Below are positions 63,601 through 64,000 of a stretch of DNA of 64,000 nucleotides, one piece after another. A program made the position numbers and the translations under genes. The notes under the pieces were generated by a model, which worked only from the letters and a program-made list of their open reading frames with translations, did no database searches and had not been told where the DNA came from. Position 1 is the first letter of the stretch. Each line of letters opens with the position of its first letter. The DNA lies in assembly GCA_028023455.1 (NCBI GenBank), contig JAQFVV010006475.1, positions 1,178,001 through 1,242,000 on the forward strand. The letters run 5' to 3'. Origin of the DNA: Epiperipatus broadwayi (lineage: Eukaryota; Onychophora; Udeonychophora; Euonychophora; Peripatidae).

Positions 63601-64000
63601 TGACAAAATCAGCGAAAAAATTCATTCAAAATATAGTATTGTACACCAGCATGTCCATTTCGCGTTTTAAGCTTGGAAATACAGCTAGGATACAAATTTT
63701 TAAAAATTGATGAATTTGAATACTTTAACATTGCAGTTCAGTATTATTTAGCTAATTCTACCTAAATATGACAAAATCAGCGAAAAAATTTATTCCAAAT
63801 ATACTATTGTACACCAGCATGTCCATTTCGCGTTTTAAGCTTGGAAATACAGCTAGGATACAAATTTTTAAAAATTGATGAATTTGAATACTTTAACATT
63901 GCAGTTCAGTATTATTTAGCTAATTCTACCTAAATATGACAAAATCAGCGAAAAAATTCATTCAAAATATAGTATTGTACACCAGCATGTTCATATCGCG
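60670..64000. repeat. 168-bp satellite array, 19 full units and one partial, continuing past the window
   Basis: The unit starts AAATTTTTAAAAATTGATGA and ends AATACAGCTAGGATAC. Unit starts at 60670, 60838, 61006, 61174, 61342 and 61509 give periods of 168 (one 167). One later unit is 169. Identity is very high, with changes concentrated in a short block between CCAGCATGT and CGCG. Each unit contains the 14-bp perfect palindrome AATTTTTAAAAATT and two CpG spots (AGCGA, TCGCG). No frame, no RNA gene and no CENP-B-box match is seen. The array begins abruptly in unrelated sequence. The length is close to a nucleosome repeat. Confidence 0.97.

Noticed and set aside
60670-64000. CRISPR-like array
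   Set aside because: The whole 168-bp unit repeats without unique spacers; it is a eukaryotic satellite.
60670-64000. CENP-B box in the satellite
   Set aside because: No unit contains the required TTCG....A..CGGG pattern; TTTCGCG is not enough.

Overview
This window looks like one very A+T-rich stretch (roughly three quarters A+T or more, by eye) of an invertebrate animal nuclear genome. There are no operons, ribosome binding sites or bacterial genes. Coding information sits in short exons with GT/AG borders and pyrimidine-rich acceptors, and the rest is degraded transposons, microsatellites and a satellite array. I cannot name the species. A recognisable homologue of the centriole distal-appendage protein CEP83 (CCDC41) suggests an animal lineage that keeps ciliary distal appendages. 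Jockey-like LINEs, a Penelope-like element and a Ty3/gypsy element are compatible with arthropods and many other invertebrates.

The only host gene I can support is on the + strand: three consecutive CEP83-like coiled-coil exons at 19274-19418, 34329-34478 and 57603-57966. Their splice phases fit (2 nt + 1 nt, then 2 nt + 1 nt), and the joined product aligns with the middle of vertebrate CEP83. They total 659 coding bases, separated by introns of 14,910 and 23,124 bp. No exon is recognisable before 19274 or after 57966, so the whole window may lie inside this one gene.

Layout. 1-12053: two about 97% identical direct repeats (1-1934 and 11277-12053) bracket a broken Ty3/gypsy element (gag, protease, RT/RNase H, integrase on + at 2235-7408). 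The left repeat carries a 1,177-bp non-autonomous DNA transposon with imperfect terminal inverted repeats and an exact 8-bp target duplication. 12058-13130: two short tandem arrays (about 120 bp and 170 bp periods). 13310-13905: a decayed LINE fragment. 21352-22165: the C-terminal zinc-binding end of another LINE, on +. 23934-29215: two similar direct repeats flanking a LINE (25144-27636, - strand) whose reading frame is broken by a single stop. 30700-32700: segments with more G+C than their surroundings, unclassified. 45740-50720: two more decayed LINEs lying head to tail on -. 56215-57516: a Penelope-like element with inverted terminal copies, ending 86 bp before the last CEP83 exon. 60670-64000: a homogeneous 168-bp satellite, 19 full monomers plus a partial one, running off the end of the window.

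The genes do not form a pathway: one giant-intron centriole gene is loaded with mobile elements. The three longer LINE copies, the 13.3-kb LINE fragment and the Penelope-like element are antisense to the gene, while gypsy and the 21-kb LINE tail are sense. I found no convincing new biological system. The best candidates for follow-up are the satellite with its monomer subtypes, the Penelope inverted repeat beside an exon, and the repeat pair with its filled and empty transposon site.
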